Program-made: the position numbers and the translations under genes
Source: Asterella californica
Lineage: Eukaryota; Streptophyta; Marchantiopsida; Marchantiales; Aytoniaceae
Reading direction: 5' to 3'
Length of the DNA: 64,000 nt
Assembly (NCBI GenBank): GCA_036924285.1
Contig: JAYKYS010000014.1
Coordinates: 2,604,001-2,668,000 of the forward strand
Notes under the pieces: generated by a model
Told to the model about the DNA's origin: nothing
Database searches by the model: none
Seen by the model: only the letters and a program-made list of their open reading frames with translations
Shown here: in pieces, positions 33,253 to 46,759 of the stretch
Position numbering within the stretch: position 1 is the stretch's first letter
Layout of the letters: every line of letters starts with the position of its first letter

Positions 33253-36158
33253 CCTCCACCGTGCGAGAGAAAACGATCAGACGGATGAATCACTGGAAGA
33301 AGCTAGAAGATGCAGGGCGCCGATACTCTAGCAGAACATCTTCACGGTCTCCTGTGAGATGAGATGAGACGAGACGAGACGGGTCGGTGGAGCAAGATAG
33401 CCAGATCGACGATAATTCCCTGCTGAAAGTTCTGAATCCCTGTATACTGATTGATTGTTCCGAACCTTCTACATGCAGAAAGGAGTCAATTTTGCGTTTG
33501 TCTTCCTCCAAGCAAGAGCTGATCGAGAAATAAAGCACGAAACTGGTTCCACTCCTCTCCGTAGGTACTGTAAAGAACAAAAACTCACGACACCGCAGAC
33601 AGACAGAAGCTGGATTCTCGAAGGAAAATCTCAAACTTCTCTGTCTGGATGAACTCGGGCGCGAGAAGATGTTTCCTTGCCAATTCTAAGATCGATGAAC
33701 AAGTACCTGCTCCTCAAACTCTAGCTCCTTCGCCAAAAGGCGCATCGACGATGAAAACGAGCAGCAAGAGAGAGAGAGACCTGGCAATGCTGCGAACCGG
33801 GTAAATGAATGCATCAAAAGTGGTTGTCACCGGGTCAGTATCCTACGAACGATTGCTTGCACTAATGTACAAGGACCACAAGCTTTGTCCCCGACTGAGT
33901 CAGTATGTATGTGTGTAAGTATGTATGTGTCCTGAACAGGAAGCTCCTCAAGACCGAAGAGGGAAGAAGATGCTGCTCCTGATATGTAGTGCCCGCCCCG
34001 CGCGCACTCCCCTCTCGGAGCCTGAGGACCTGCTGGACGGCCTATCTATCCTATGGTGTGGTTTGGTGGGCTGTCGTTTGCACAACTCTCGAGTCGATCT
34101 GGAGCACTCCTCAGTCTAAACAAGCGAGGCCCTAGGCAAGACAGGCCGAATCTAGTCTTTACATCTATCTATCTTTTGTTCTATCCCTGTACCTTTAATT
34201 CCACGCACTCGCATACTCACTCAATCTGGTGACGGCCAACACGCTGCACCACGAGACCAACAACGGGAACAACAGCTCCAGATGTCCTCAGGACAGATTC
34301 AACAGAACGGGGAAGGCAGCTTACATCTGAACTGGTGATGGGAAAACAAGCAACAGTCTATCTCTCCAACAAGAACTCATCATACTATAGCGTAAATCAT
34401 GTTGTTCTTTTACTGTGATTTCTCAGGGAGCCCAGTTCTGTCCAGACAGGTCTCAAGGACACGTAGCCCATCGCTTTACAGAACTGTCTTACTGTAGTTC
34501 AGCCGAGTCCTGACTCTCTGTAGACCAATCATAGCCTTTCTGCTCAGCTTCTCCTCCCAGGTCCTGACTGTTCTCAAGTCGGTTCCCGGTACACCCGGCC
34601 TGCAAACTCTAGGGACCCCCCCAAAATAAATACGACCTTGCCCTTCGGGTCCCTCTTTCCCTTGTACGTTTGCTATTCATTGCGTCGCGTTCCCTTTCAT
34701 ACGACCTCGCTGGATCTCCTGGAGCACTTTTGCTGCAGGCTAAAGAGCACCAGAAACAGGATGCTGTAGATTATGCTTATATCCGCCTCTAAACAGCTCT
34801 AATCCGGAGATACACACCTTTTTCCCCTCTCTCCAAGTTGTCTTCCTGGAAGTTCACTGGCGAATCCCTACCTCCAGCTCGGAGTCCTGGGCTTACCACT
34901 CCACTCAATCCACTGTATAATACCTCCTCAGTAACTCCTCCTTTGAGTTCCGTCCTCGAAGGACTTCTGACAAAGCTCCGCGACGATATCTTTATAAAGT
35001 ATCACTCATCGACGGCCTGTTTGTGCCCGATGCACCAGTGCGCTAGCCTGCTGCTTATAAAGGCGTGGTGGCCCTGTAAGCGAACCTCTCATTCCTCTTT
35101 CCGGATCGTCTGTCCTGGACTCCTGGCGGTGCTGCGTTTGTGTCTGGGTCCACAACGTTATTCTAAACACACAAGCGCAGATCTTGCTTGGGCCAGAGAG
35201 AGTTACACTGTTTCACGGATGAGCTTCTCTACGTTTAGTCTTGTCGATAGTCACGGCACTGACCCTACTTTGTCCCGGCTTCCAAGGCTGTGATACGATC
35301 ACATATCCTTCTACAGGAAAAGAAAGAGGAGAAAAGCACAGCATGTGTAATATCGAGATGTTTACTTCGATAGCTGACGAATCCCCCTCACATTTCATTC
35401 CGTGGGAACCGATCGTTTACAGAGGATCCGTCAGTACTGTAAGTTGATCTTATTCTTCCTGGACACTGAGGTTTGGAAATACTTGGAAGCAGGTGATATT
35501 TGCGTGCACTTTCTAAAGCACCCATGCGCGTATTATTACTGCTCAATGACTGTCACGGCAGTCAGTTCCAACAAAAGATTGAGATTTTCTTCGTTGTCGT
35601 GAAATATACCGGTATATGATGCGATTTGCTCTACCGAACCGCCATAGAATTCTATCGAGTCCACTGTTTTCTTCCTATCGCGTGGACTCTTGACACTATA
35701 AACCCCAAGCTTTTCAACTCCACTCGTAGAGAATCATGTTTGGTTTATACCATAGCAGGCATGTACATAGGGCGATCGTTTGCATACATCTTTGTTATAC
35801 TAAAGATATATTGATATTTACAGGTATTTAAAAAGCAATAATTCTTTGTAGCCTCTTTCACTTTTTTTCCTAATTCACAAATGCATAACAAAAGGCGTAA
35901 TGCATTTTTGCCAATTTCGTTTAATTCAGCTTTTGAGTCGTGACTCTGATTCCTCTTGTACAGGTAACTCAACTATTGCAATTGCAATCTAACTGCAGTT
36001 GCAACGTATACCTCCGAGAAGTAGCTCCACGGGTCTCAGAAGTGTCTTTATCTTGCTGATTACGGTTTGATTCTGGTTTTGTTTCCAAAGAGGTTTTGGC
36101 GTTCTGGTATTGTGCGAGAAGGATGGGTATTCACCTCTTCCATCGAAAATAACCAAAC
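33253..36158. other. Transporter upstream region and gene-poor DNA
   Basis: The first few hundred bases should hold promoter and 5' UTR of the minus-strand transporter. A GTATGTATGTG-type run lies at 33904-33930. The ORF 34838-35293 (plus, 151 codons) is Ser/Leu-rich without motifs. No gene is claimed. Confidence 0.4.
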
Positions 36159-36202
36159 GTTTAATTTAATACCTAACAGGAAGGGTTAGGTATTAAATTA
36201 AC
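36159..36202. repeat. Dispersed hairpin element (TTTAATACCTAAC type)
   Basis: GTTTAATTTAATACCTAAC (36159-36177) pairs with 36185-36202 around an AGGAAGG loop. It belongs with the hairpins at 43988 and 50095. Confidence 0.85.
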
Positions 36203-38189
36203 CTCAGAGGTAAATTAATTTACTAAAGAGTTCGGTTTCCCAGTATTGTATCTTCCGAACCGCGGAAGTGGAATGACGACTTATGGTTTATTTTATTTTT
36301 CCTCGTGTTTCTTGGCATAGGCTAACATATAATACTTATAGAATATTTTAATTATTTACATTCATTTGGTATATATTTATAATTTAATATTTCTAACATT
36401 TCTAACAATGTCTCTTTTTTCGTTTACATTATACAGAGAAGCTCGAACTTAGAAGTACTAAATGCAGTGTATCATGATTGGAGTGACTATATTCAGCTAA
36501 ACTCTTCTAAGAGTTTAGACAAACTAAATTGAGCTTTCTGACTTGTTAAAGTCAGAGAGTCAATTCGACACACAAGTAGTATAAATAACTTTTGACCAGA
36601 AGATATAACATGAAACACAGATTTATTTAACAGAATATTTTTTGAACTTATGTCTAGTACTTGACCTGCATCAGTCGTCATCTAACATTTTTCTTTATAT
36701 CTGTGCTTGTTTTCTTCTTTCTTTCAGCTGGAAAGTTGATGGAGCATGGTTATTCATTTTTATTCTCATTCTTGTAAGAGGAAATCTTGGATTTCTTTTG
36801 CGAACGGATCAATTGCTTACACACCTTGGATATGGATGTGTTTCTTATCCTCTTGTTAGATATGTGTGCTTCTTTGATCTCAAAGTAATAGAGTCTATGA
36901 TTCTCAATAGTGAGTTGGAGTTTTATGCTTGTCTATGTCTTTAGACTTCTTTGTATGCTCTTCAAACGTGATCTTACAAATATACGCATGCTACTATGCA
37001 TATACTCAAACTCAGACTTATTGTTAATACAAAAAAAGTTCAAGTGCAAAAATATATTTAGTTCTTGACTAGAAGATTTCTCAAGATGAAAGTTGTCATG
37101 TTACTAGATTGGGCATTCACTAAATGTCAAACTAGTGACATATCCGAATGATATCTTATAATAATCTATCTTCTCCAAGAACGGTGGATTCGTTTGAAAA
37201 TACTCTTTATGCTCACTTTGTCAATAAAAAGGTTTGATTTGAAAACTTATCTCAAACATGCTCTACTGATGATCCAATGTTCTACTTTAAGAAGTTGAAA
37301 ATATGTTTATCATAAATCCACACCATCGAACATAAGATCTATCTCATACTTGGCATAGTGACATCATCATCCACCATCGTCATAAACTTACAACTCTTTT
37401 CTTGCATTCGATTGGTATTGCTTGTACCTTAAGCTACTCGCCCCTTTTTGGATCATGGTACATAGACTAGCATACGTAATATACTAACAAAACTTGACCA
37501 ATTAATTAATTAAGATTTATATTTGCACATCAAACCGTTATATATAACGTTGCATATAAATTTATCAAAGAAATTAATTCTCATGAACCGAGACTATAAT
37601 CAAGAATCAAGATTTTACTTTACACAATAAGTAAATATGCATACAAAGAGCCGTTATGATCGAGGAGAGAAAGGAGACAAGCTAGAAGAGCGGGAAGTAA
37701 AAATACGCCCTTTGGATAGAGCGGATGCTTGCCGTTGGTGAGAGATGTGACGACGGCAAAAAATATGTTGTTTTCTCTCTTGGCCGTCACGCTTATGCGT
37801 GGGGCGTTGTTCTAGCTTTTCACGTTCGATTATGGCTTGTTTGAGCAAGGTCATTTCATATCTATCTTAGCGGTCCATGCTTATGCACGGCATCGTCCTC
37901 CTCCTCTTTCCATTGTCGCTATCGTTGTTGTCTACTTTGGAGGTGTTGTTCGATGTGTAGCAGGGACTGACGAGGTCCGGACGGCATAGATTGAGGGTTT
38001 CAACCTTCGCTTTCTACTGTCATTACTATCATAAGGGGTTGCCGTTCAATGCGTAACAGTCACTCGATTTCGTCTTGCACTTCTTTGTGGTTCTTTTTCA
38101 GCGGCCGGACTTCTTCTCTTTCTATTCGTCCAAATTGTTTCTATGACAGACGGAGTTGTTATCGACGGACAAATTTCATCGGTCCTGGC
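36203..38189. other. AT-rich DNA, no gene seen
   Basis: Only short ORFs; the part from 37.7 kb becomes CT-rich and leads into the tandem repeats. Confidence 0.45.
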
Positions 38190-38970
38190 CGCGGCAGAGT
38201 CACGCTTTGGTTATCTGTCTTTCGCTCTTGCTAAATGTCTGCGAGAGAGTTACGCTTTGCTCCTCTATCTTTCGCTCTCCTTAACTATATGTTGTTGTCT
38301 TCTTTGGAGGTTTTGTCTATTTGTCTTCTCTCTTTTAGCTGTGGAAGAGATTTTGGGATGTTATGAGAAGGGACGCTGTATTACTTTCTATTCGTCCAAG
38401 CCATTTCTATCGCAGACGTGGAGAAGAAGACAGGTGCTGCTATTGACAGGTGAATTTCTTCATCGCTGCTCGCTGCAGGAACTCACATTTTGCTTTTCTC
38501 GCTTTCGCTCTCGCTACCTGTCGGCTCTTGTCTGTCGCTCTCGCTAATTGTCTACGGGAGAGTCACGCTTTGGTTCTCTAGTTTCGCTCTCTCTAATCTC
38601 TGTTGATCTCTTCTTTGGAAGTTCTGTCTATTTGCCTTCTCTCTTTTGGTTGTGGAAGAGGATTTCGTGATGTTTTGGGCATGGGCGCTGCATTACTTTC
38701 TTCTTTTGCAGCTCATCTTCTTCTTTTTCTATTGGTCCAAGACAAAAAGAGAAGAAGGGGAAAGAGACATGCGCTACTATCCACAGGCAAATTTCTTCAT
38801 CGCTGCTCGTCGTGGGAGACCCTCGCTTTCACTCTCACTACTTGTCGGCTGTTGTCTATTTTTGAGCTTCTGCTTATTTCTCTTCTCTCTTTGGGTCTCG
38901 ATCGAGGTTGTGAAAGGAGAGAATGGGATGTTGTGACTGGATGTGCTGCATTACTTTCTTCTTCGACGTA
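38190..38970. repeat. Tandemly duplicated CT-rich segments (about 300-370 bp)
   Basis: Blocks recur in order: GAGAGTCACGCTTTGGTT, TTTCGCTCTC, TCTATTTG(T/C)CTTCTCTCTTTT, TGTGGAAGAG, GGCGCTGCATTACTTTCT-like, and ATTTCTTCATCGCTGCTCG. Copies begin near 38193 and 38560, with a third, partial one from about 38825. The ORFs here are shadows of the pyrimidine-rich repeat. Confidence 0.75.
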
Positions 38971-39860
38971 CATGACCATGTTGACACTGCTGCAACGGAA
39001 CTGCTGTACCGTATACTTTATTTTCTTTCGCTTCTGCCAATGTCGGACAGGTTCCTCATATTACTGTACACTGTACAAGAAGGAAAGAGATTCTGTAAGC
39101 ACGGATCTATCATTTTTGCTGCCCAGCCTTATCTTCGTGGAGATTCTTTCTTCTGTCTCCACGACCTCTACCACGACTTTGTGGCTTTACGTTCTCGTTC
39201 ATCCAAGTATTTCACTGTTTTCTTATCGATCGCGAATGTCTATGATGAGGTGGGACACATATTGGGATTCTGGTGCAAAAATGATACGAGAATCATCTAC
39301 TTTGTCTTATTGCCTGCTGTATATGTTCTCCTGCTTTAAATGTCGGCTTCATTCTATGATGAGATGATCATTGTTCACCAGGATGATGTCTGCATATGAT
39401 GATCTCGTCCTCCTCGTCATAGACTCCCTAGAGATTATAGACACAATAAGCCTCTCCCCTACCATAGAAGGAGACTACATCTCACAGATCGCAAGCGATT
39501 CCAGGTTGTTGCCCACTGTCGAGCTTGAAACTCTCCTTATTTTAGAGATTGCTCTCAGATTCCTCTTCTACTCTAGCAAACATCCAATGATTAGTTTCCA
39601 CGATAACGAGCTCCAGCTGACCCGTAGTTATATTTACTTGGACCTACAATACTCTACAAGCACCGTGATTTCCTCCTCAAGTTTGATTATGTAAAGGTGG
39701 GCATCACCTGTCATCCTTGCTCGTTGCAAGTGGTCCTTGTTGTAAGTTTGGCTGGGCCGTATCGATTCTTCTCTTATTTGAAGGACAAACTTGCACTCTA
39801 CTTGCAGGACAGACAGTTTCGTATGTTTAGTTACCCAGCCTTTTTTATCTGTGTAACTCA
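38971..39860. other. Possible 5' part of the HUH-type element, not resolved
   Basis: Plus-strand ORFs (39371-39694, 39697-39900) precede the Rep-like remnant and may belong to it, but I recognise no motif. Confidence 0.3.
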
Positions 39861-40770
39861 TTGCAAGCGTTTCACAGTGCACTGCGTTTACAGTTCCTAG
39901 TCTACATTGTTTCTATACTCAACTTGATCCTTCCACATACCGATTTTTTTATCGACATCACACAAGTTTGGATCGGCAATATGTCTCTACGGACACAAGC
40001 AAGAGCGACAACACCGACGTTGGAGTTATCAGTGACTGTTTGTCAGATGGGACGTGATCTGGACCCTCTCAATTCTCGCTCTTTTTTACTTTCTTGCACA
40101 AGCAATGCTTGTCAAGGATGTTTGCTGTTGAGCGAGATAGTAGTCTCATGTACTTACATTTCCAGGGCTATTATCGATCCACGGGAAATCTTGTCTGGAG
40201 GTGAAAAAGAAATACTCCAGGCACTTGGATGAGATCAGCAACGTCCGATAGGGCCTGAGGTCTGCATCAAGCAACTCTCCAACAAAAGGTTGCCCACATT
40301 TCTGGGTATGGTTAGTTATTGTTTAAAGGATGTGAAATTGCAGCACCATCACGCCGTGATGAAGAACATCACTGAGAAAATGATTGTCGACGATAAAGAA
40401 TTGTTTATGTTGTTGGGACCTGCAGACAAAAACCGTGTAGAGCTGACATACATGAATATTCTACCCAAGGCATTGCAATTCAACATGTACAAGAGTTCAC
40501 ACCCGCTGTCAAACACTTTGTCTCGTTGCCTTTGTAAAATGCTGCTTTCAGAGAAGTACTCCGCTTCACCCAGATGGATTATGCAGGCAGGAATACAAAA
40601 AAGACAATCCGACTCCTTATGAAACTCTTTCATCAGACCCAAATAGGTCACACCGGAGAACATCAATAACATTTTTTCATGTTGACAACAGACGATGCTC
40701 ACATTGCAGCCACAGGTACTTTGAAGCAGCGAGGAGCGAAGAAGAGAAAGGAGCCCAGCCGAAGAAGGTA
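39861..40770 (+). pseudogene. HUH/Rep-type endonuclease remnant of a mobile element
   Basis: At about 40110-40180 one plus frame reads RMFAVERDSSLMYLHFQGYY, like motif II of HUH Rep proteins (LHFQG). In another frame, after QQRPIGPEVCIKQLSNKRL, comes FLGMVSYCLKD (40302-40334), like motif III with the catalytic Tyr and Lys (Y-x-x-K). The region beyond (KNRVELTYMNILPKALQF, then LCKMLLSEKY) and a basic tail (KQRGAKKRKEP) match a recurrent family of eukaryotic element proteins I know by pattern, possibly Replitron-like. Breaks: a frame change between motifs II and III, TGA at 40230, and stops after 40620. No helicase domain is visible. The HUH reading rests on two short motifs in the right order and spacing. 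Confidence 0.5.
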
Positions 40771-43700
40771 AGCCTGCAAGAAGACACGACCCAGCGTCAA
40801 AACAGAAGAGAGCAGCGAAATCTGTCAGAGTTCATCCCTCTGACTGATCTTCTCTTGAGGTTTGGGGGCTACGACGGAGATCACCCTATCGAATTACAAT
40901 GAAGTGGAGTAACAATGTAAATAGAAAGAAGGGGCCGCATAGCCAGTGGCAGGGTCTGTAAGCATTTGGATTTGTGCTAGTAAACTAGTCAGTCACATGT
41001 AGCGTGCTATGTAGCACTGATGTGTTCTCACTTTCTTTTGAAATGAACCTAGAACATCGAGCTTATCTAATCTATATACATCAGTCTGGCGGACGTGACC
41101 GCTTTTCACTGTATAGTATGTACACTTTGTCTGTAATTCTAGGTCCACATGTATACACTTCGGTAACCAGCAATCATCGGTTTTTATGACTAATAAATAC
41201 CGCTTCATCCAAATTGTGTACACTCCGTTAAAGGAGAATTTTTTCCCCGTTATAAGTAACAAAGAACAACCTCCCCATCTCGACTTGTACATGGGTCCAT
41301 GAAATATGTAGAGAAAAAAAACTCTACCCAGTTCTAGATGGGTGGCCAAGAAACCGGGAACGAGCAAAGAGCACCGGAAAGCAGATCCTACTGACCGAGG
41401 TGTTAAATATACCGCAGCGGTAAAAAATAATGAACGCATAAACTACCGCATACTGAAGAGGATAAATATGCATCCAGATTAAGTGAAAACAGGAGCAGCT
41501 GTGTGACCCTTAACAATACATATCTTGTGAGTTTACAGAAGATCCATTAATACATGTAAAAAAATAATTTTAATATAGATAATACTCACCGAAACTTAAA
41601 CTAGGGAAGAACAACATTTTTGCTATGTGTTAACGAAGCTATACGTCGATTCTAAAAATCGTAAAGAAAAAGAAAATTGTTGGTCTTATAGAGCAACAGA
41701 TGGAGTGTTATGAAGACAAAAAAATAAAAAAAATAGAGAGAATGGAAAATCATCTGTCATTATGAAAATCAAAAAGTTAAATAAATCCAAGTAAATCACT
41801 AACGCAAAGCCTCACAATTCCATTGCAAACGGAGTTCTTTGTTTTATATTTTAGAAATAAAAAACAAGAAAATTTATTAACAACCACCGAAAGAGAAAAG
41901 GTCAGAACTTAATAAACAACGAGTATAACGACGCATAGAGCACGTGAGGAATAATAAGAAGCTGCATTGAGAAGCCAAAAGAAAGAGGAGGCAACACCCA
42001 AAGAGAAAAAGAAACTTCCTACGACCAACAAACCCCAACCAAAGAAGTGAGAGGGGGATATGCCGGACGTTGTCATAATAATAACAATAATAATATAATA
42101 TAATATTCACACTGACGGAGTTCCTCAGGAATAATCAAGTATATCCTTATTCCAGGTGAAGTAGGCTGATCACAGTAAAATCAAAGTATGCTTGAATTTT
42201 ATAATATCACATATTGTGCATTTTTCACGTGGCAATAATTACTTTCTACCATACGACTGTCTGTACCGTACCACAGTAGTACCACCGAACTGGAACCTAC
42301 TACGTACTGAAATTCTGCTGACATCAGAACTCTAGACTAGAGCAAGCAGAGGAACGACAAGTTCAGAAAGAAGAGGAAGCGTCAAACGACATTATCAACA
42401 AAAACCCATAAAAGGTGTTCCGCTCCTTTACAAAACGGACATGTGGCATAATCTTTACCAAGGGTTTTCCTTTTGTTTTGCTGTTCCTCACCTTGTATCT
42501 CATGGTGGAGGTTTATATCATTTGTCTGTTATTTCCTTTTTCTTTTTTTTCTTTTTTTATTATCATCCGGATAATAGCAGAATTGTACATTTAAGGGGTG
42601 TACTTTCATACATAAAAAATTAAATTGAAAGTTGATGATCCCGTGAGACAAACCTAACCTAATTTTAACGGATAAGGTTTTTATTTGCCATGTAAATTGC
42701 CCAGTCGATTTTCTAACTGAACATACGAAGAGATTTTATATTGTCGATTGTCCGGGATATTTATTCGAGTTTGGGGTTAATTTTCATTCATACTGGGGAC
42801 TTCAAGTATCCGGACACAACATCTTTAATAAATATTAGGAAATGACACCTCCTATTGTTGTCTATAGAGTGTGAGGTTTAGGAGTTCAATATCTAGGTCG
42901 TTTTTTATGGACATCTTTGGTCTGGGCACATAGCTTTTCAGGCCGCTTATAAAAGGAGATAAATAAATTTATTACTCGGAGGTATTAAATAATAAATTCT
43001 ACTACTTCTCTTTTTATTTTTAAAATTTAATTGCAAATAGAGAGATGACCTGATGACATAATAAATAATACATAGAAGTCTAAAGATATAGACAAGCTCA
43101 AAAATATAACCCTCTGTATTAGAAAAAAGTTGATTCTACTAGCTTGAGATAAGAAAATACACATATATAATAACGAATGGTAGGGAACACAACCATACCC
43201 AATGTGTGCAAACAACATGATTTCTCTCTACTCGATTATTCTCTCTCCACTCAACCGAACAGAGTTTAATAGTGTACTTAACTTCCACGCACTAGATCTG
43301 AAAATCAAGACCTCGTGGAAGGAGGACAGGAGTCGAACTGTGCTAAACGAGTTGAAAAACACGTTTGATTCCCCTCGAACAATTGCTAGGGTTGCCTCTA
43401 GTTGTTGTTAAGAGGTCATTTGGGAGCAACACTTTTCTAATGAAGTAACATAATCCATCTTTGCGTTAAATCACGACTGTGAGTACAAAAGGCAGGAGAG
43501 ACCCATTAGGACATGTCAACACTAATACCGTAAAGCTCTCAGCAGATCGTCACTGATTTTCTTTTTACTTTTAAAAGAGCTAATCCCGTAAAATTGTAAA
43601 CCGAAGTAGAGTTGAATCCGTAAGTCAAAAATGTCAGAGCATGCTATGGCTTGCAGAAAGTGCAGTGTATTCCAATTAGAAATTTCAAAATTGCAGCAAA

Positions 43701-43987
43701 GAAAAAAGTAAACTCACATGCATACGCCATCATGAATATGCATGCAACATGAACTTTCTGGGAACTTTTTTTCTCCTTTTGTTAACAGGGAATTATATAA
43801 ATGTTAAATAAAATATATGTACTAAGTAGATATAAATAATTAAAAAATCTCATAAATATTATTTGTTAGCCCATGCCTGCAAACACGGGGAGAGCAAGAA
43901 AAAAGCCATAAGTGTTGTATGAATTGTCGCCCTTCAGGAGGTACAAGTGCAGGGGACTGTACTCAACAATTAATAATTTAACCAGGT
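40771..43987. other. AT-rich gene-poor DNA
   Basis: No convincing coding region. An ORF on the minus strand (40993-41439, 148 codons) has no recognisable motif. A poly-T/CT run lies near 42535-42560. Confidence 0.45.
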
Positions 43988-44041
43988 GTTTGATTTAATA
44001 CCTAACCCTTCCAGCCGGAAGGGTTAGGTATTAAATCAAAC
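43988..44041. repeat. Perfect 25-base hairpin, same family as 36.16 kb
   Basis: Bases 43988-44012 are the exact reverse complement of 44017-44041, loop AGCC, core CCTAACCCTTCC/GGAAGGGTTAGG. It is followed by CCTCTTCCGAACTCGG and GAATATGCAT, a motif pair also found near 50838-50873. Confidence 0.95.
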
Positions 44042-46324
44042 GGCATGCCCCCTCTTCCGAACTCGGAGTAGGGTGAATATGCATCCCAAATGAATGGAGG
44101 AGCAAAGAGACAAACAGAAATATAGTCTTAAAATTATTCCAAACTGTTTGTTGTACAGCATGACTTTGGGAAAGATCATTTTTTGAAAAAGTAGAAATTA
44201 TTCTGTGCATTAAAATTAAACAAACATGCGCAATTCTGCTCTAACAAAGCACCGTTGGAAGCATCTAATTTAAAGTATTAAATTTAAATATCTATTTTAA
44301 ATCATTCTAATATGAATGTAACACATGGATTTTGCAAACAAAGAAAACTTGTAAGTGCAGTGAATTGAAACGTCAATCCTTCTACTATAAACACAAACAG
44401 TCTCTTTGAATGTAAATATAAATATTTTAATATTTTATCTCATTTAATTTGTGAATTGATTAATTGACTAATTAATTAAAAATCACACATTAATGAACAT
44501 ACAAATACCTCTCTTCCGTCTGAACGTGGAAGAGCTAAATATGTATGCAACAGACAATCTCGTGAGAGGTGATCCGGATATCCGGATACCCCATTCTCTA
44601 TCCGGGCAATCCCGTATAAATGTCCCCGGTCCAGTGGAGGAGAGTCGTGATTTGTGTAATTAAACATTCAGGGAAGACTCGAAATAATAGTGCGTGTCAA
44701 ACAGATTTTATATCTGCCTGGTTTCTAATGGATGTATTTTTCTTTTAGAGCTTTGATTTAAAATATTCTCTTCTAAACTAGTCAAAACCCATTCCAAATT
44801 CAATCTTGTATGTACGAAGAGAGAAATTTAAATTTGTCTATCAATCTGCATTTTCTGTCTACCAGTTCTGTCCTTGCTAAACTGTACTGTTTAGTACTAG
44901 AAGTGATTAGCCGCCTGTAAACCACTCACTCGAGTCAAAATACCAGGAATCAAAACTTGTTGAGTTTCCTTGACGGTTATGACGTAATGTCAGTATCCGC
45001 AAAACTCTGAATCACGGTAAAATGACTAATCTTGTTCAGTAAATATCTACTTGTTATGATGCGTAAATTATATGTCAATTGTGAAAATTGACAAAAAATA
45101 GAGAATTTATTTTTCGTGTAATATATTTTGTCTTATTATTAACAGGGTTAAGAAAAAAGAGGTACGAATAGAGTCAATGTGAAACCCAGAAAAGAGAGAA
45201 AAGGTAATTCAGGTCTAGATAAATCGTTAACACAAAGTGTTGTGTTAACTCAAATTACGTTGCAAGCGGGGCTATTTATTTATCCTCTTTTATTTTAGAA
45301 AAAAATTTAATTTTTAACCTCTTTTCGCTGTGAGGCTTTCTGCAACCATGTGTTGTTATCCTTGCACAGCATGAATCTTCTTCGCAAGAGGACTCGACCC
45401 CGCCACCTCCGGGCTACAGACGGATGGGGTTCCCAACAAACTACTGCTCGAATGGAACAAAAAGCAACAACATTTCCTTCAAAAGAGGGTGGTTCTACAC
45501 ATTGTACGAAGATAAGGTCAAAAGAGAATTCTAGTCTTCAAAATTTGATGGTACTGAATCTTTCCACCTTCAGAAAGTGGGATACAACACACTGCTAAAG
45601 ACTGCGTTAGTAGAAGAGTACATCTTCTTGACATGCTGCAACAGAAATATAGTCAAAGGTACCAAACTGCACAGTTTTGATTTATCGACATTTGGTATTT
45701 TAAGAACGGTTGGTAACTTTAGAGCTATAGATTTTTCTCTTCACGCTCTGGGTGTTGGGTGCTTGGTCTTTTGAGTTCTTTTTTCTCTTTGATAGTGTCT
45801 TCTCAACTGTTTGGTATTCGGTATTCATTAGGTCGCTTCAACTTGTACCAAACTTCAGAGGTTGAAAGAACACTCAACTGAACCTCTAAGAGGTGAAGCA
45901 GTACTTGGGGCTAACCGGCATTCTTTGTATTCTCAACCGACTGGAGTTCTGAAAAGTCAGCTGGAAACGGTGACCAGCAGAGTTTTTGCAGGTTAAACTT
46001 TACAAAACGACAAATTATTTGTAAAAATCAATAAAATTCAATAAATAATTGAAATAAACCGGCTCCCATTCATTTCTCTCTGATAATTTTTGGTTCCGAA
46101 AAACTTTTATCCCGACCACTAGGCTGAAGATAAGGAGGGGGACAAATGATTCCTTTCGGTAGATAGCATCACTGGATACCATGAAAGTACAGCTATTCAG
46201 TTCCTCACACCCCCAATCCTACTCTTGGACTCCCTGTCCCTCATACCCCCATATGATAGAGTTTACTTCCTCGCACCTAGACTAACCGAAAACGAGAAAT
46301 ATTCTCACAAGATAAAATGAATAA
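44042..46324. other. AT-rich gene-poor DNA
   Basis: Contains a further CTCTTCCG...GGAAGAG motif at 44512-44535. The ORFs 45350-45598 and 45577-45774 have no recognisable motif. Confidence 0.45.
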
Positions 46325-46712
46325 TATACACGAATAATAAACGAATGTCACTAAATGCTGTAAATTTTGCTGAATATTATATATAAATAAAGAATATCAA
46401 TAAATGCTGTAAATTGTGTTGAATATGTAAACGAACGTCAATAAATGCTGTAAAGTTTGTTAAATATTATAGACGAATAATAAACGAAGGTCAATAAATG
46501 GTTGTAAATTTGGTCGAATATATAAACGAAGGTCAATAAATGCTGGAAATTTTGTTGAATATTATAAACGAGTAATAAACGAATCTCAATAAATGATTGT
46601 AAATTTGGTCGAATATATAAACGAATGTCAATAAATGCTGGAAATTTTGTTGAATATTATAAACGAATAATAAACGAATGTCGATAAATGCTGTAAATTT
46701 TGCTGCTGCCGC
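46325..46712. repeat. AT-rich minisatellite
   Basis: Repeated blocks of AATAAACGAA(T/G)GTCAATAAA followed by TGCTG(T/G)AAATTTTG(T/C)TGAATAT, in alternating long and short forms of roughly 55-65 bases, about six to seven units. The last unit runs into a unique stretch at 46713. Confidence 0.85.
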
Positions 46713-46759
46713 CCCAAATCCGATGTCGAAGGGTTGGATCCTGAGAGGCGGAACCTCGA

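Noticed and set aside
30552..33288. Plus-strand ORFs opposite the transporter (for example 32159-32617 and 32911-33288)
   Set aside because: Antisense shadows of conserved transporter exons.
34838..35293. 151-codon plus ORF
   Set aside because: Ser/Leu-rich, no motif and no supporting splice or start context.
38143..39367. Long plus ORFs of 134 and 254 codons
   Set aside because: Pyrimidine-rich tandem repeats give Leu/Ser/Phe-rich translations in all three frames; no domain.
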